A stretch of 49,677 nucleotides of DNA from JAVZOV01 sp049976445 (GTDB lineage Archaea > Thermoproteota > Thermoprotei > Gearchaeales > WAQG01): NCBI GenBank assembly GCA_049976445.1, contig JBMFIF010000005.1, positions 1 to 49,677 of the forward strand. The letters are read 5' to 3'. The position numbers and the translations under genes were made by a program. The notes beneath the pieces are model-generated. The model saw nothing but the letters and a program-made list of their open reading frames with translations. It searched no databases and was not told where the DNA came from. Of the stretch, positions 17,300 through 26,806 are shown piece by piece; positions within the stretch are counted from its first letter, which is position 1; every line of letters begins with the position of its first letter.

Positions 17300-19954
17300 A
17301 TGACAGTACAATTAAGAGTAAAGAAAGTTATAAAGCGAGATGGTAGAGTTGTTGATTTTGACTCATCTAGGATTGAGAATGCTATTAGGAAAGCAATGGT
17401 TAGTGTTAGGAAATACGATGAGACTACACTTCATAATGTAGTCTCGTATGTATTACGTATGATTGATGAACGTTTTGGTGAAAGTGGGGTATACCCACAT
17501 GTTGAAGAAATCCAAGATATTGTTGAACTTGCTTTAGTTAAACATGGCCTTTATGAAGTTGCAAAAGCATACATTCTCTATAGAAAGGAAAGGGAAAATA
17601 TTAGAAAAGAGAAAATGCTTTTACTTGAGAGAGATTATATAGATGAAGTTGATAAGAGTCTTAGCCTTAATGCAGTAAGGCTTCTTGCTTCACGATACCT
17701 ATTGCGTGATGAGAATGGAAAACTAATTGAAGGCCCTAAACAAATGTTTCAGCGTGTTGCTGCTTTAGTAGTGATACCTGATATACTTTATGATGAAAGA
17801 ATATTTGATAAAAATGGCAAACAGGAGATTCATACTTTTGAAGAATTTAACCCTGTAATGTGGAAACATAAGATTGGTTTAGGAAAAAATGCATCTGGAT
17901 ATGCGATAACATGGAATGAGTATCATTTAGAACGTATGAAATCCTTATATGATGAGTTAAATGCGCAGGGTAAAATGAAAGTTTCATGGTCTCAGTTTTG
18001 GGATATGCTTTTGAAAGGAGAATTTGATAAATATTATAATAATTATCTTAAGTATTATAATCTTATGGTTGAAAAGAAGTTTTTACCAAATTCACCAACT
18101 CTCTTTAATGCTGGTGCTAGACTTGGACAACTTTCTGCATGCTTTGTGTTGGATATAAATGATGATATAGAATCGATAATGGATACTGCAAAGGATGCTG
18201 CAATAATATTCAAATCAGGTGGTGGTGTTGGTGTTAACTTTTCTAAATTAAGGCCTGAAGGTGATATAGTTTTTTCGACAAGAGGTGTTGCATCAGGTCC
18301 TGTAAGTTTCATGAGAATTATCGATACCGTGACAGATGTGATAAAGCAAGGAGGAAAACGTCGTGGAGCAAACATGGGAATTCTTGAGATATGGCATCCA
18401 GATATTGAAAAATTCATTACGTCTAAGATAAGTGAAACAGCGTTTGTGAATTATAATATTTCTGTAATGATAACACCTGATTTTTGGGAATATTATGACT
18501 CTGGTAAAATGTATCCTCTTAGGAATCCAAGAGATGGAAAAGTATGGAAAGAGGTTGATCCTAAAAAATTATTCCACATGATTGCAGAAATGGCATGGAG
18601 AACCGGTGATCCAGGTATTATATTCTTTGATAACATAAATAAGAGAAATATACTTAGAAAAGCGTTAGGTTATGTAAGATGCACTAATCCATGTGGTGAG
18701 GAACCGTTATATCCCTATGAATCATGTAACTTAGGTTCTCTAAACTTGTATGCTTTTGTTGATTTCAAAGATGGTAAAAATGTTTTTAATTGGGAAAAGT
18801 TTAAAGAGGCAGTAAAAATTGCCGCGCACTTCTTGGACAATATTATAGATGTGAACAAATATCCTACTAAGAAAATAAATGATGCTACAAAGCTTACTAG
18901 AAAAATTGGTCTAGGTTATATGGGGTTAGCAGATACATTATTTGCTCTCAAAATACCTTATAATAGTGAAGAAGGTTTTTCATTCATAAGAAGGATTACT
19001 GAAAATCTCACTTACTATGCTATGAAAGCTTCAATAGAGCGGGCTAGAGAAAGAGGACCATTTCCTATTTACAATCAAACCAGTTATGTTGATGGTGAAA
19101 TGCCTTTTGATGGATTTTATCATAGAGAGTATTGGACCTTAGATTGGGATGAATTGGCTAAAGAAATAATTAAGTACGGAATTAGGAACGCTGAGGTCTC
19201 TACTATTGCTCCTACAGGTTCCATATCTATGATTTTCGATGTATCATCTGGTATAGAGCCTCAGTTTGCTTTAGTTTATGAGAAAAGAGTTACAGTCGGA
19301 ACATTCTTCTATACGGATATAGAGTTTGAAAGGCAATTAAAAGAGAAAGGACTATACGATGAGAAGGTACTAAAGAAGATCTCTGATAATGGAGGATCAG
19401 TACAAGGTATTGAGGAGATACCTGAGGATATGAGGAAAGTATTTCTCGTAGCTTATGACATACCTTGGTGGGATCATATAAGAGCGGAAGCTGAAGCAAA
19501 AATATGGATATGTGCATCTATAAGCAAGACAATTAACATGCCAAACTGGGTTACAATAGAAGATGTGGAAAAAGCATACTTATTTAGTTATAAGCTTGAT
19601 CTTAAAAGTATTACAATATACAGGGATGGTTCTAAGAGTACACAGGTACTAGTAACGCCGTCACAGAGGTCTGGTACATATGTAACATTAACGGAGAATA
19701 ATACGTTAAGGCTTATGCAGTCTTTAGGAATAGACATTACAGACCTTTTAAATATTAGAGGTTCGGCTAAGGTAGAAGTTGAAAAAAGTGTTATAAAGAC
19801 GAAAAGTCTTGACACAGCGTTCATATTAGAACCTAAACCAAAAGAAAAGGGAAGGGTTGAAGTATGCCCAGAATGTGGAAGTAAGCGCCTAATTTTTGAG
19901 GATGACTGCATAAAATGTTTGGATTGTGGATGGACAGCGTGCCCAGTAAGTTAA
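17300..19954 (+). CDS. nrdJ: Adenosylcobalamin-dependent (class II) ribonucleotide reductase
   Basis: Reduces ribonucleotides to deoxyribonucleotides using a B12-derived radical. An N-terminal ATP cone (KVIKRDGRVVDFDSSRIENA) suggests allosteric control by ATP/dATP. The catalytic domain shows SACFVLDIND (first redox Cys), GGGVGVNFSKLRPEG, NPCGEEPLYPYESCNLGS (the Asn-Cys-Glu radical/active-site cluster), and APTGSISMI. The C-terminus ends in a zinc-ribbon-like tail, VCPECGSKRL and CIKCLDCGW. ATG 17300 follows GGAGGA. The 884-residue size and contiguous motifs exclude an intein. Its stop overlaps the stop of tatC by 4 bp. Confidence 0.95.
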   Translation: MTVQLRVKKVIKRDGRVVDFDSSRIENAIRKAMVSVRKYDETTLHNVVSYVLRMIDERFGESGVYPHVEEIQDIVELALVKHGLYEVAKAYILYRKERENIRKEKMLLLERDYIDEVDKSLSLNAVRLLASRYLLRDENGKLIEGPKQMFQRVAALVVIPDILYDERIFDKNGKQEIHTFEEFNPVMWKHKIGLGKNASGYAITWNEYHLERMKSLYDELNAQGKMKVSWSQFWDMLLKGEFDKYYNNYLKYYNLMVEKKFLPNSPTLFNAGARLGQLSACFVLDINDDIESIMDTAKDAAIIFKSGGGVGVNFSKLRPEGDIVFSTRGVASGPVSFMRIIDTVTDVIKQGGKRRGANMGILEIWHPDIEKFITSKISETAFVNYNISVMITPDFWEYYDSGKMYPLRNPRDGKVWKEVDPKKLFHMIAEMAWRTGDPGIIFFDNINKRNILRKALGYVRCTNPCGEEPLYPYESCNLGSLNLYAFVDFKDGKNVFNWEKFKEAVKIAAHFLDNIIDVNKYPTKKINDATKLTRKIGLGYMGLADTLFALKIPYNSEEGFSFIRRITENLTYYAMKASIERARERGPFPIYNQTSYVDGEMPFDGFYHREYWTLDWDELAKEIIKYGIRNAEVSTIAPTGSISMIFDVSSGIEPQFALVYEKRVTVGTFFYTDIEFERQLKEKGLYDEKVLKKISDNGGSVQGIEEIPEDMRKVFLVAYDIPWWDHIRAEAEAKIWICASISKTINMPNWVTIEDVEKAYLFSYKLDLKSITIYRDGSKSTQVLVTPSQRSGTYVTLTENNTLRLMQSLGIDITDLLNIRGSAKVEVEKSVIKTKSLDTAFILEPKPKEKGRVEVCPECGSKRLIFEDDCIKCLDCGWTACPVS

Positions 19955-20844
19955 ATTTGAGATTTACCACACTTGGGACAAAATATCTCATCATTTTTTA
20001 ACGGATACCCACAAAACTTACATGATCTTACAGTACTCATTGATTTTTCTGTAGTGCTTATTATTCGCTGTTTTTCATATTTTTTAGCTATATGAACTGT
20101 AATTTCCATCATAACAGCCATTGGAATGAATAATGCTAAATCTGCTAATGGTCCACCATCTGGAGTAATTATTGCTGTAATTATATATAACGCTGCGTAA
20201 AAATATTTCCTATTTTTTGTTATTATTGATGTATCTGTTATCCCTAATCTCACTAAAAGGACAAATATTGCTGGAAACGTAAATCCTATCCCGCTAAATG
20301 CTACTGTAGCAAATATAACTGAATAAAAATCCGATACTGACAATACTGGTTCAGATCCAACAAACTGTGAAAATGGTATCACAGTCCAGACCACAAAAGG
20401 AGCTAGTATAAAGAATCCAAAAAGTGCTCCTATTATAAATAATACTGTAAAAGCTGTTACAAAAGGATATATTGCCTGTCTTTCATGAGGATACAATGCC
20501 GGATCAACGTATTTATATATTTCATAACCTATAACAGGGGATGTTACAATAAAACCGAATAATAATGATGCCAAAAGGTAGATCTCTAATGGTGCTCCTA
20601 CACCCAAGCTTATAATTCTTAGATTAGCTGGCGCAACATAGTTCTTAATTTGAATTAAAATTTCACCTATTAAGGGTTTATATAATCCACTTACCCAGGT
20701 TTCTGGATTTAATAGGTCATAAGGATTTGCTGGGAATATGAGAAAAATGGCTGTTGAGATTACGAGCGATGTGATTATTACCTTAAGTCTTTGTCTGAGC
20801 TCTTCTAAGTGTTCTAGTAAAGTCATCTCCTTATCCTTTACCAT
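19951..20844 (-). CDS. tatC: TatC translocase subunit with a C-terminal zinc ribbon
   Basis: Core receptor subunit of the twin-arginine translocation system, which exports folded proteins. The N-terminus has the TatC hallmark LLEHLEELRQRLK, followed by six membrane segments and FGFIVTSPVIGYEIYKYVDPALYPHER. The ending is unusual: after the last membrane segment and a cytosolic linker there is a zinc ribbon (SCKFCGYPL and FCPKCGKSQ) in the last 30 residues. Most TatC proteins end soon after the sixth membrane segment. The next gene upstream is tatA, 29 bp away. Confidence 0.94.
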   Translation of the reverse strand: MVKDKEMTLLEHLEELRQRLKVIITSLVISTAIFLIFPANPYDLLNPETWVSGLYKPLIGEILIQIKNYVAPANLRIISLGVGAPLEIYLLASLLFGFIVTSPVIGYEIYKYVDPALYPHERQAIYPFVTAFTVLFIIGALFGFFILAPFVVWTVIPFSQFVGSEPVLSVSDFYSVIFATVAFSGIGFTFPAIFVLLVRLGITDTSIITKNRKYFYAALYIITAIITPDGGPLADLALFIPMAVMMEITVHIAKKYEKQRIISTTEKSMSTVRSCKFCGYPLKNDEIFCPKCGKSQI

Positions 20845-20873
20845 AGCGCTACACTCTTTAATTTTTATAGAGT

Positions 20874-21164
20874 TTAACTTTTCTTGCTTTTTCCTTTCTC
20901 TATTATTTCTTTAGCAATTTGATCTTTGGTCTTACCCTCAGTATCAATTCCAAGGCTTTTTGCTATCTCTATTAATTTATCATCATTTACTTGTTTTTTC
21001 GCTATTTCTTCTGTTTCAGATTTATCTTCTTTTGCCGCTTCTACGTACTCCTTTTTTGCACGTCCTAACGCGCGAGCTAATTCTGGTATCTTACTTGGTC
21101 CCCATATTATTAACGCTATTATTATAACACCAATTACAATCCATTCTGTAGGACCAATAGCCAT
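20874..21164 (-). CDS. tatA: TatA/TatB-type translocase subunit
   Basis: A short protein with one N-terminal membrane helix (about residues 8-22), followed by an amphipathic helix and the hinge WGPSKIPELARALGRAKKEY typical of TatA. The charged C-terminal tail ends in a SAP/HeH-like helical stretch (KLIEIAKSLGIDTEGKTKDQ) that is longer than in many TatA proteins. It makes the Tat pore together with the tatC gene directly downstream. No Tat substrate gene is obvious in this window. Confidence 0.93.
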   Translation of the reverse strand: MAIGPTEWIVIGVIIIALIIWGPSKIPELARALGRAKKEYVEAAKEDKSETEEIAKKQVNDDKLIEIAKSLGIDTEGKTKDQIAKEIIEKGKSKKS

Positions 21165-21489
21165 TTTTATCTATTTAAAAATAACAAAATGTTTCTTATA
21201 AACCTATTCTGAATGCTGATACTTACTTCTCAGATATTTCTATTTTCCAAAATTTAAGTGCGCACCTTAATGAAGAGGCAATAAATCATACTTTTTTCAT
21301 AAATAAAGTATGTGTTAATTTTTAATTGATTTTTATGCTAAATTTCTGATAATTTTGTATTAAAGTATATTTATTATAATTTATTATAGAAATATTTATT
21401 AAATTTATTTGATTTTATTATGATTTAAAGAAATATATGAAAAAGTTAGAGCTTTTAAAGGTTTTGTGTATTTCTTTACTGGGATAAAA
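21165..21489. other. AT-rich 325-bp gap between tatA and polB
   Basis: No gene is seen. The gap holds a near-palindrome at 21254-21270 centred on GTGCGCAC (21258-21265), and an 8-bp inverted repeat CATACTTT (21287-21294) / AAAGTATG (21305-21312). A very AT-rich stretch follows from about 21315 to 21440. A TATA-like TTTTAAAG (21453-21460) lies about 30 bp before the polB start, consistent with an almost leaderless transcript. I see no clear origin-recognition box. Confidence 0.45.
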
Positions 21490-24105
21490 ATGATGGATGA
21501 AGAGGAAGAATTTACTGAAGAAAGTGAGGAACGTGAAGAGGAGGAGATTTTGGTTAAAGGTAAGACGATTTATGAAGCCCCGCAACCTCAAAATACTGGA
21601 CCTTGTTATCTCTTGTCTGTAGTATATGATGGTGAAAAGGGGCGTGCTTTAGTTAAGCTTTATGATCCTGAGTCGAAAAAGATTTATTTTTGGTATGACA
21701 ATTCTGGGCATAAGCCTTATTTTTATACTGATATTTCTCCCGATGATCTGCGTAAGAATGTCAAGGTTATTGGTCATAAAGGGTTTGATCATTTTGAGAG
21801 AGTTGAGCTTTATGATACGCTTAGGGATAGAAAAGTGATGATGACGAAGATTATTGCCAAAGATCCTCTTTCTGTTGGTGGTACTAAAGGTTCATTGCGT
21901 GAGATTATCACTAGAAATTGGGAGGCGAAGATTAGATATCATCATTGTTATATTTATGATCGACAGCTAATACCTGGTTTAGTATATCGTATAGTCAACG
22001 GAAATTTAGTTTCTGTAAATGCAATGTTGTCTAAAGAAATGGAGGATGAACTTATTAAGAAAGTATTATCTCCTAATGAGTTGGAGGATTTTGAGTATGT
22101 GGATGCTCTTATTGAGTGGGCTTCAATACTTAGTTATCCTATTGTAGATATTAAACGGGTGGCCCTTGATATAGAGGTTTTAATGGAAACGAAGAACACG
22201 TTACCTGATGTTGAAGAGGCTAGGTTACCTGTAATAGCTGTGTCTGTTGTAAGTAATGATGGGCTAAAGGTTGTTCATATTTTAAGACGTAACAATGTGC
22301 CCAATGATGATAAAAAAGTAGAAGTGAATGATGCTGATATTAAGTTTTATGACAATGAACGTGATCTTTTAATGGATGTTTTTAAGGTTATTGCTGATTA
22401 TCCCATGGTTTTGACTTTTAATGGTGATGCGTTTGATCTTAATTATCTTTGGCATAGAGCTATAAAACTCGGTATACCTAAAGAAAAGATTCCCATAATG
22501 CTTACACGTGATGCTGCTATGGTTGTGCCAGGTGTGCATATAGATCTTTATAAGTTTTTTAGTAATAGAGCTATAAAGGTTTATGCTTTTGGCAATAAAT
22601 ATAAGGATGAAGATTTAGATGCTATCTCTAATGCTTTGTTGGGTAAAGGAAAAGTTAAGATTGACAGAGTTGTTAATGAGCTTAGTTATAATGAGCTTGC
22701 GGCATATTGTCTTCATGATGCTGAACTTACATTAGAGTTAACTACATTTAATAATAATTTGGTCATTGTTCTCATGCTGTTACTTGCGCGAATATCACGG
22801 TTGCCGCTCGAAGATGTGACTAGGTTGGGTGTATCTAAGTGGGTTCAGAGTCTGTTTTATTTTGAACATAGGAGAAGAGGTTATCTTATACCTAATAGGG
22901 AGGAAATAATAAGTGTTAAGGGTGGTGCTACTACAGCTGCTGTAATAAAGGGTAAAAAATACATGGGTGCTAAAGTTATAGAGCCTGTGCCAGGAGTTCA
23001 TTTCAATGTGATCGTGCTTGATTTTGCTTCATTATATCCTTCAATATTAAAAGTTTGGAACCTGTCATATGAGACTATTAGATGTAATCATGATGAGTGT
23101 AAGATTAAGCGTCCTATACCTGATACTCCACATTGGGTATGCACTAAAAAGAGAGGATTAACTAGTATTCTTATAGGTGTGATAAGAGATCTGAGGGTTA
23201 ATTGGTATAAGCCAAAATCAAAGGATAAGAGTTTACCTCAAGAAGTCAGATTCCAGTTTAATGTTGTTCAATCAGCCATGAAAGTTATTCTTAATGCTTC
23301 GTATGGTGTGTTTGGGGCAGAGATTTTTGCTTTGTATTGTCCTCCTATGGCAGAAAGTACGACTGCTATTGGCAGAGAATATATCGATAGCACGATGAAG
23401 AGGGCTGAAGAGCTTGGATTAAAAATATTATACGGTGATACTGATTCATTATTCATTTATAATCCGAATAAGAGCCAACTGGAAACTCTAATAAAATGGG
23501 CTGAAGACGAGTTAAAAAGCGATCTTGATGTGGATAAAGTTTACAGGTATGTTTCATTTTCTAATAGAAAGAAGAATTATTTTGGAATATTATCTGATGG
23601 AACTTTTGAAGTTAAAGGATTAAAGGGTAAGAAAAGGGATACTCCAGATTTTCTTAAAGAATCTTTTAAGAATGTAGTGGATATACTCTCAAAAGTTAAC
23701 ACACCAGATGATTTTGAACATGCAAAAGAACAGCTCTGGAAGATCGTGAGTGAACAATATCACATGTTAAAAGGTAGGCGGATACCTCTCGATAAACTTG
23801 CTATAAGAGCACAACTTGGAAAGGACCCTGAAAAATATGATAAGAATACTCCGCAACATGTTAAAGCTGCGTTAATGCTTAAAAAACATGGAGTGCCAGT
23901 TAAAAAAGGTATGACGATAACATTTGTTAAAGTAAATAGAAGTGACACAAACGTGATGCCCGTTCAATTAGCACGAATCGATGAAATAGATGTAAATAAA
24001 TACATTGATCATATGAAAACAGTATATGAACAACTACTTGATGCACTAGGAATAGACTTTGAAACACTCTTAGGAAAAGGTTCATTAGAAGGTTTCATAG
24101 GTTAA
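21490..24105 (+). CDS. Family B DNA polymerase, PolB1-like
   Basis: Replicative-type family B polymerase with proofreading. The N-terminus is very acidic (EEEEFTEESEEREEEE). Exonuclease motifs are RVALDIEV (Exo I), LTFNGDAFDLNYL (Exo II) and YCLHDAELT (Exo III). Polymerase motifs are VIVLDFASLYPSIL (A), KVILNASYGVFGAE (B) and LYGDTDSLF (C). All catalytic acids are present, so it should be active. The text around motif A (LYPSILKVWNLSYET) resembles crenarchaeal PolB1. The 871 residues contain no intein. The coding strand is strongly G-over-C at the 5' end and balanced at the 3' end. Confidence 0.95.
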   Translation: MMDEEEEFTEESEEREEEEILVKGKTIYEAPQPQNTGPCYLLSVVYDGEKGRALVKLYDPESKKIYFWYDNSGHKPYFYTDISPDDLRKNVKVIGHKGFDHFERVELYDTLRDRKVMMTKIIAKDPLSVGGTKGSLREIITRNWEAKIRYHHCYIYDRQLIPGLVYRIVNGNLVSVNAMLSKEMEDELIKKVLSPNELEDFEYVDALIEWASILSYPIVDIKRVALDIEVLMETKNTLPDVEEARLPVIAVSVVSNDGLKVVHILRRNNVPNDDKKVEVNDADIKFYDNERDLLMDVFKVIADYPMVLTFNGDAFDLNYLWHRAIKLGIPKEKIPIMLTRDAAMVVPGVHIDLYKFFSNRAIKVYAFGNKYKDEDLDAISNALLGKGKVKIDRVVNELSYNELAAYCLHDAELTLELTTFNNNLVIVLMLLLARISRLPLEDVTRLGVSKWVQSLFYFEHRRRGYLIPNREEIISVKGGATTAAVIKGKKYMGAKVIEPVPGVHFNVIVLDFASLYPSILKVWNLSYETIRCNHDECKIKRPIPDTPHWVCTKKRGLTSILIGVIRDLRVNWYKPKSKDKSLPQEVRFQFNVVQSAMKVILNASYGVFGAEIFALYCPPMAESTTAIGREYIDSTMKRAEELGLKILYGDTDSLFIYNPNKSQLETLIKWAEDELKSDLDVDKVYRYVSFSNRKKNYFGILSDGTFEVKGLKGKKRDTPDFLKESFKNVVDILSKVNTPDDFEHAKEQLWKIVSEQYHMLKGRRIPLDKLAIRAQLGKDPEKYDKNTPQHVKAALMLKKHGVPVKKGMTITFVKVNRSDTNVMPVQLARIDEIDVNKYIDHMKTVYEQLLDALGIDFETLLGKGSLEGFIG

Positions 24106-24202
24106 CAGTGTTATAACTGAAAATCTTACACTCAAGAATAGTGAATGCGTTATCCTCGATATACTTAAATATTTTCGTTTAAACTAATAGTATAGGTTGG
24201 TT

Positions 24203-24263
24203 GCGCAGCGATGATTGGGAACTCGGGTTCTGAAAAGTGATGAGAAAAGTCTAACTGAGCTGC
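24203..24263 (+). ncRNA. C/D box sRNA (2'-O-methylation guide)
   Basis: A compact set of boxes in the right order: C box GCGATGA (24208-24214, one mismatch to RTGATGA), D' CTGA (24230-24233), a perfect C' GTGATGA (24237-24243), and D CTGA (24255-24258). The terminal stem is GCAGC/GCTGC. The guides are about 15 nt before D' (ends in CTCGGGTT) and 11 nt before D (GAAAAGTCTAA). The D'-C' spacer is 3 nt, typical of archaeal double-guide sRNAs. A TATA-like TTTAAACT sits about 25 bp upstream. Targets (rRNA or tRNA) cannot be read here. Confidence 0.83.
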
Positions 24264-24270
24264 ATTTAAT

Positions 24271-25857
24271 TTAAAGTATTTTAGTTACGTATCCTAAACC
24301 TCTTGTTCTACCCTCTCTAAATACGAATTTGTCACCAACAGTTAAATAAACTGGTCTATACATGAAACGTAATCGCACTGTTGCTGTGTCACCAGTTCTG
24401 AGTGGACTTTTGCTTAGCCATTCAAAAATGACTGATTGTCTTATTGAATGTAAATGTAAAACTGCTTGATAACCGTATCGTATCATTGTAGGATGATGGA
24501 GTATTGTTACTTTTGCTTCAAATTTCCAAATAGGGCGTATTTTCATGTTTGTACTAAGAAGTACCATGCCTTTGTCTATCTCATCATATTCAACACCACT
24601 CAGAGCTAATGTTACATCTTGTCCAGCTATTGCACTAGATACTGGGACTCTGTTTACTTGTATAGAACGAACTTTTACTATTTTGTAACTTCCATTGCTC
24701 ATAGGACCCAATTGTAGTTCATCACCATTTTTTACACTCCCTCCTATTATTAATCCACTTACTACAGTACCTACCCCTGTTACATTGAATTTTTCGTCGA
24801 TATACATTTTGAATGGTTCATTAAGCTGTTCATTCCAACGTACTCTTGGAGGTAATAAATTAAGGAAGTTTCTTAATAAAACTAGTCCATCTCCAGTTGT
24901 ATTAGATATTAAAAATATGGGAATTACTCTTCCACTAGGCATGTTTACTGCAGCAACAATCACATCATCCATACCTTTAATTATTAATGGTATTTTATCA
25001 ACGCTTGGCATTTTTATAAGTCTTTTTATACTTTCGAGTGTTTCTTCGAGTATTTCTCTTGGTGCTATATCAGTTTTTGTGATAACTATAAATATAGGAA
25101 TCTTGAGAGCAACAGCTAATCCAAAATGTTCTTTTGTAGTGCCTACTAATCCTGAATTTGCTGCTATTACAATCATTGAATAATCGGCTTCGTGGCCCAT
25201 TACACCTTTTAATGTCGTTCTAAGATACTTTTCATGACCGGCCAGATCAACAAAGCTTATTATCTTAAAACTTTTTAAATATACTTCCGCTTCATTAAGT
25301 GGTGAATTAAACTCATAATTTACTGGTTTTCCATCAACATCAAATCCTAAGAGTCTATGAGCAATTGATGATGTGCGTCTCATTTTTATCTCATGAAGAT
25401 ATCTTGCAACCATTTTCATTGCTTTACCGTTTCCATCATCGAGCTCTCCAGTAACTAAAACACCTATTGTTGTTGATTTACCACTATCTGCATTTCCAAG
25501 TACTGGTATTGTTAGGCAAATAGGATAATCTCCTTCTCTAGTTCTTCTTAGTAGTATTTGTGCAACAATTCCGTGATTTACTTTTTCAGTTCTTAATTCT
25601 CCTATTTTCACATTAACTTTCTCCGCAGCTTTCTTTAAGAGTTCAAAAGATCTTCTATATTCTTCCTCTGAAAGCCCGACAACTTCACCATCATCAGATA
25701 CTCCAAGGACGAAGAGAGCTTCACCTCCACCTTCATTAACTCTGTATTTAATTTGTGTTGATAATTTTTCGAGTTTATCTTCATAACTTTCACTAAGTGT
25801 AAGTTTGTATTCTATATTTCCGCTCTCATCTTCAGGTGGATATCTTCTCGTACTCAC
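24271..25857 (-). CDS. GTPBP1-like translational GTPase
   Basis: An EF-Tu-related GTPase of the GTPBP1/GTPBP2 type. An N-terminal domain of about 110 residues (EALFVLGVSDDGEVVGLSEEE) precedes the G domain. G1 is GNADSGKST, G3 DLAGHEKYLRTT and G4 ITKTD. Domains II and III follow (FNVTGVGTVVSGLI and the final barrel ending GYVTKIL). The eukaryotic relatives act in co-translational mRNA surveillance and ribosome rescue; the archaeal role is not settled. It starts with GTG, 528 residues. It is convergent with polB, and the C/D sRNA lies in the gap. Confidence 0.92.
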   Translation of the reverse strand: MSTRRYPPEDESGNIEYKLTLSESYEDKLEKLSTQIKYRVNEGGGEALFVLGVSDDGEVVGLSEEEYRRSFELLKKAAEKVNVKIGELRTEKVNHGIVAQILLRRTREGDYPICLTIPVLGNADSGKSTTIGVLVTGELDDGNGKAMKMVARYLHEIKMRRTSSIAHRLLGFDVDGKPVNYEFNSPLNEAEVYLKSFKIISFVDLAGHEKYLRTTLKGVMGHEADYSMIVIAANSGLVGTTKEHFGLAVALKIPIFIVITKTDIAPREILEETLESIKRLIKMPSVDKIPLIIKGMDDVIVAAVNMPSGRVIPIFLISNTTGDGLVLLRNFLNLLPPRVRWNEQLNEPFKMYIDEKFNVTGVGTVVSGLIIGGSVKNGDELQLGPMSNGSYKIVKVRSIQVNRVPVSSAIAGQDVTLALSGVEYDEIDKGMVLLSTNMKIRPIWKFEAKVTILHHPTMIRYGYQAVLHLHSIRQSVIFEWLSKSPLRTGDTATVRLRFMYRPVYLTVGDKFVFREGRTRGLGYVTKIL

Positions 25858-25991
25858 ACTAAAATCTAATTTTAAATAGTCTTACTAAAATATTAACATG
25901 TCTAAATAGTTCTTGTTCGATGAAAATATTGTAAAATTTAAGCGTTAACATTTTAAGGTTTGTATTATCAGATTTGTTAGGTGATATTTGC

Positions 25992-26309
25992 ATGAGCAGG
26001 GCTAAAAAAATTGTTATTGTAACAGCAGATTGGGAAATATCAAGTAATTACGTAAAAGAAGCAGCAAAGAAAGCTTCAGAAAAACTTAACTTGCCAATAG
26101 AAGAAAAGAAAGAGGATTGGGATTACTTAGTTGCTCATGGAAGTAAAGATGAGTTTGGTGGTATAGAAATACCTCAACTTTTCATAGAGTTTGATGATGG
26201 TACAGTAGTTCATGTTTTTAACAGAGTACCACTTGATGAAAATGGTAAACCAGATTTAGAGAAAGCTATAAATATGATTAGTGAGGCGGTTAATAGAGGA
26301 GGAGTATAG
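25992..26309 (+). CDS. Small conserved-looking protein, possibly thioredoxin-like fold
   Basis: This 105-residue protein (MSRAKKIVIVTADWE) has an alternating beta/alpha pattern: KIVIVTADW, helix, DYLVAHGS, IPQLFIEFDDGTVVHVFNRVPL and a final helix. The order IPQLFIEF-DDGTVVHVF recalls a thioredoxin-like sheet edge, but there are no redox cysteines. I do not recognise it. ATG 25992 is preferred over an in-frame TTG upstream, since GGTGAT precedes it. The next gene follows with no gap. Confidence 0.6.
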   Translation: MSRAKKIVIVTADWEISSNYVKEAAKKASEKLNLPIEEKKEDWDYLVAHGSKDEFGGIEIPQLFIEFDDGTVVHVFNRVPLDENGKPDLEKAINMISEAVNRGGV

Positions 26310-26792
26310 TTGACCGTGGATACACTAATTATTTATGTCAATGAAGGTAAAGTAGCTAATATAGAGCATAAAAGTGGTGATCTTAACCAAAATTTAAAAC
26401 CAATAGTATCACAAATATTAAATGAGTGGAATCCAGAAATTTCTGATTTCGCGATAGTAAAAGATGAGCTGATACACAGATTTAAACTACCGTTAAACCC
26501 TAAAAAATATGAAATATACTCTAAATTTAACTTAACTAAAGAAGGAAATGAGGGATTAATTACAATACCGACTTATATAGTTTCATATGAAAGTATATTG
26601 ACCGATGACCGTTATATTGATAAAAAACTCGCAGTAATAACATATTACATTGATGAGGAAGTTAAAAAGACAGCAGTAGAGTATGCAGAAAATTTAGCTA
26701 AAGAAGAAACAGAGGAAGAAAAAGAGGAGGAAAGTGAGGAAGAAGAAAGTTTAGAAGAAAATTTAGATGAAGAAACAGAGGAAGAAGATTAA
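26310..26792 (+). CDS. Unknown protein with a strongly acidic C-terminal tail
   Basis: Starts with TTG directly after the stop of the previous gene (TAGTTG), with GGAGGAG upstream, so the two form an operon. The first 125 residues are a mixed alpha/beta domain (TLIIYVNEGKVANIEH, a helix, then a strand-rich part). The last 35 residues are nearly all Glu/Asp. Such tails often mediate contacts with basic proteins or nucleic-acid-binding partners. No family is recognised. Confidence 0.6.
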   Translation: MTVDTLIIYVNEGKVANIEHKSGDLNQNLKPIVSQILNEWNPEISDFAIVKDELIHRFKLPLNPKKYEIYSKFNLTKEGNEGLITIPTYIVSYESILTDDRYIDKKLAVITYYIDEEVKKTAVEYAENLAKEETEEEKEEESEEEESLEENLDEETEEED

Positions 26793-26806
26793 ACTGGCTG
26801 TGATGT

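Noticed and set aside
17300..24105. Inteins in nrdJ or polB
   Set aside because: Catalytic motifs are contiguous and the lengths are normal for the families.
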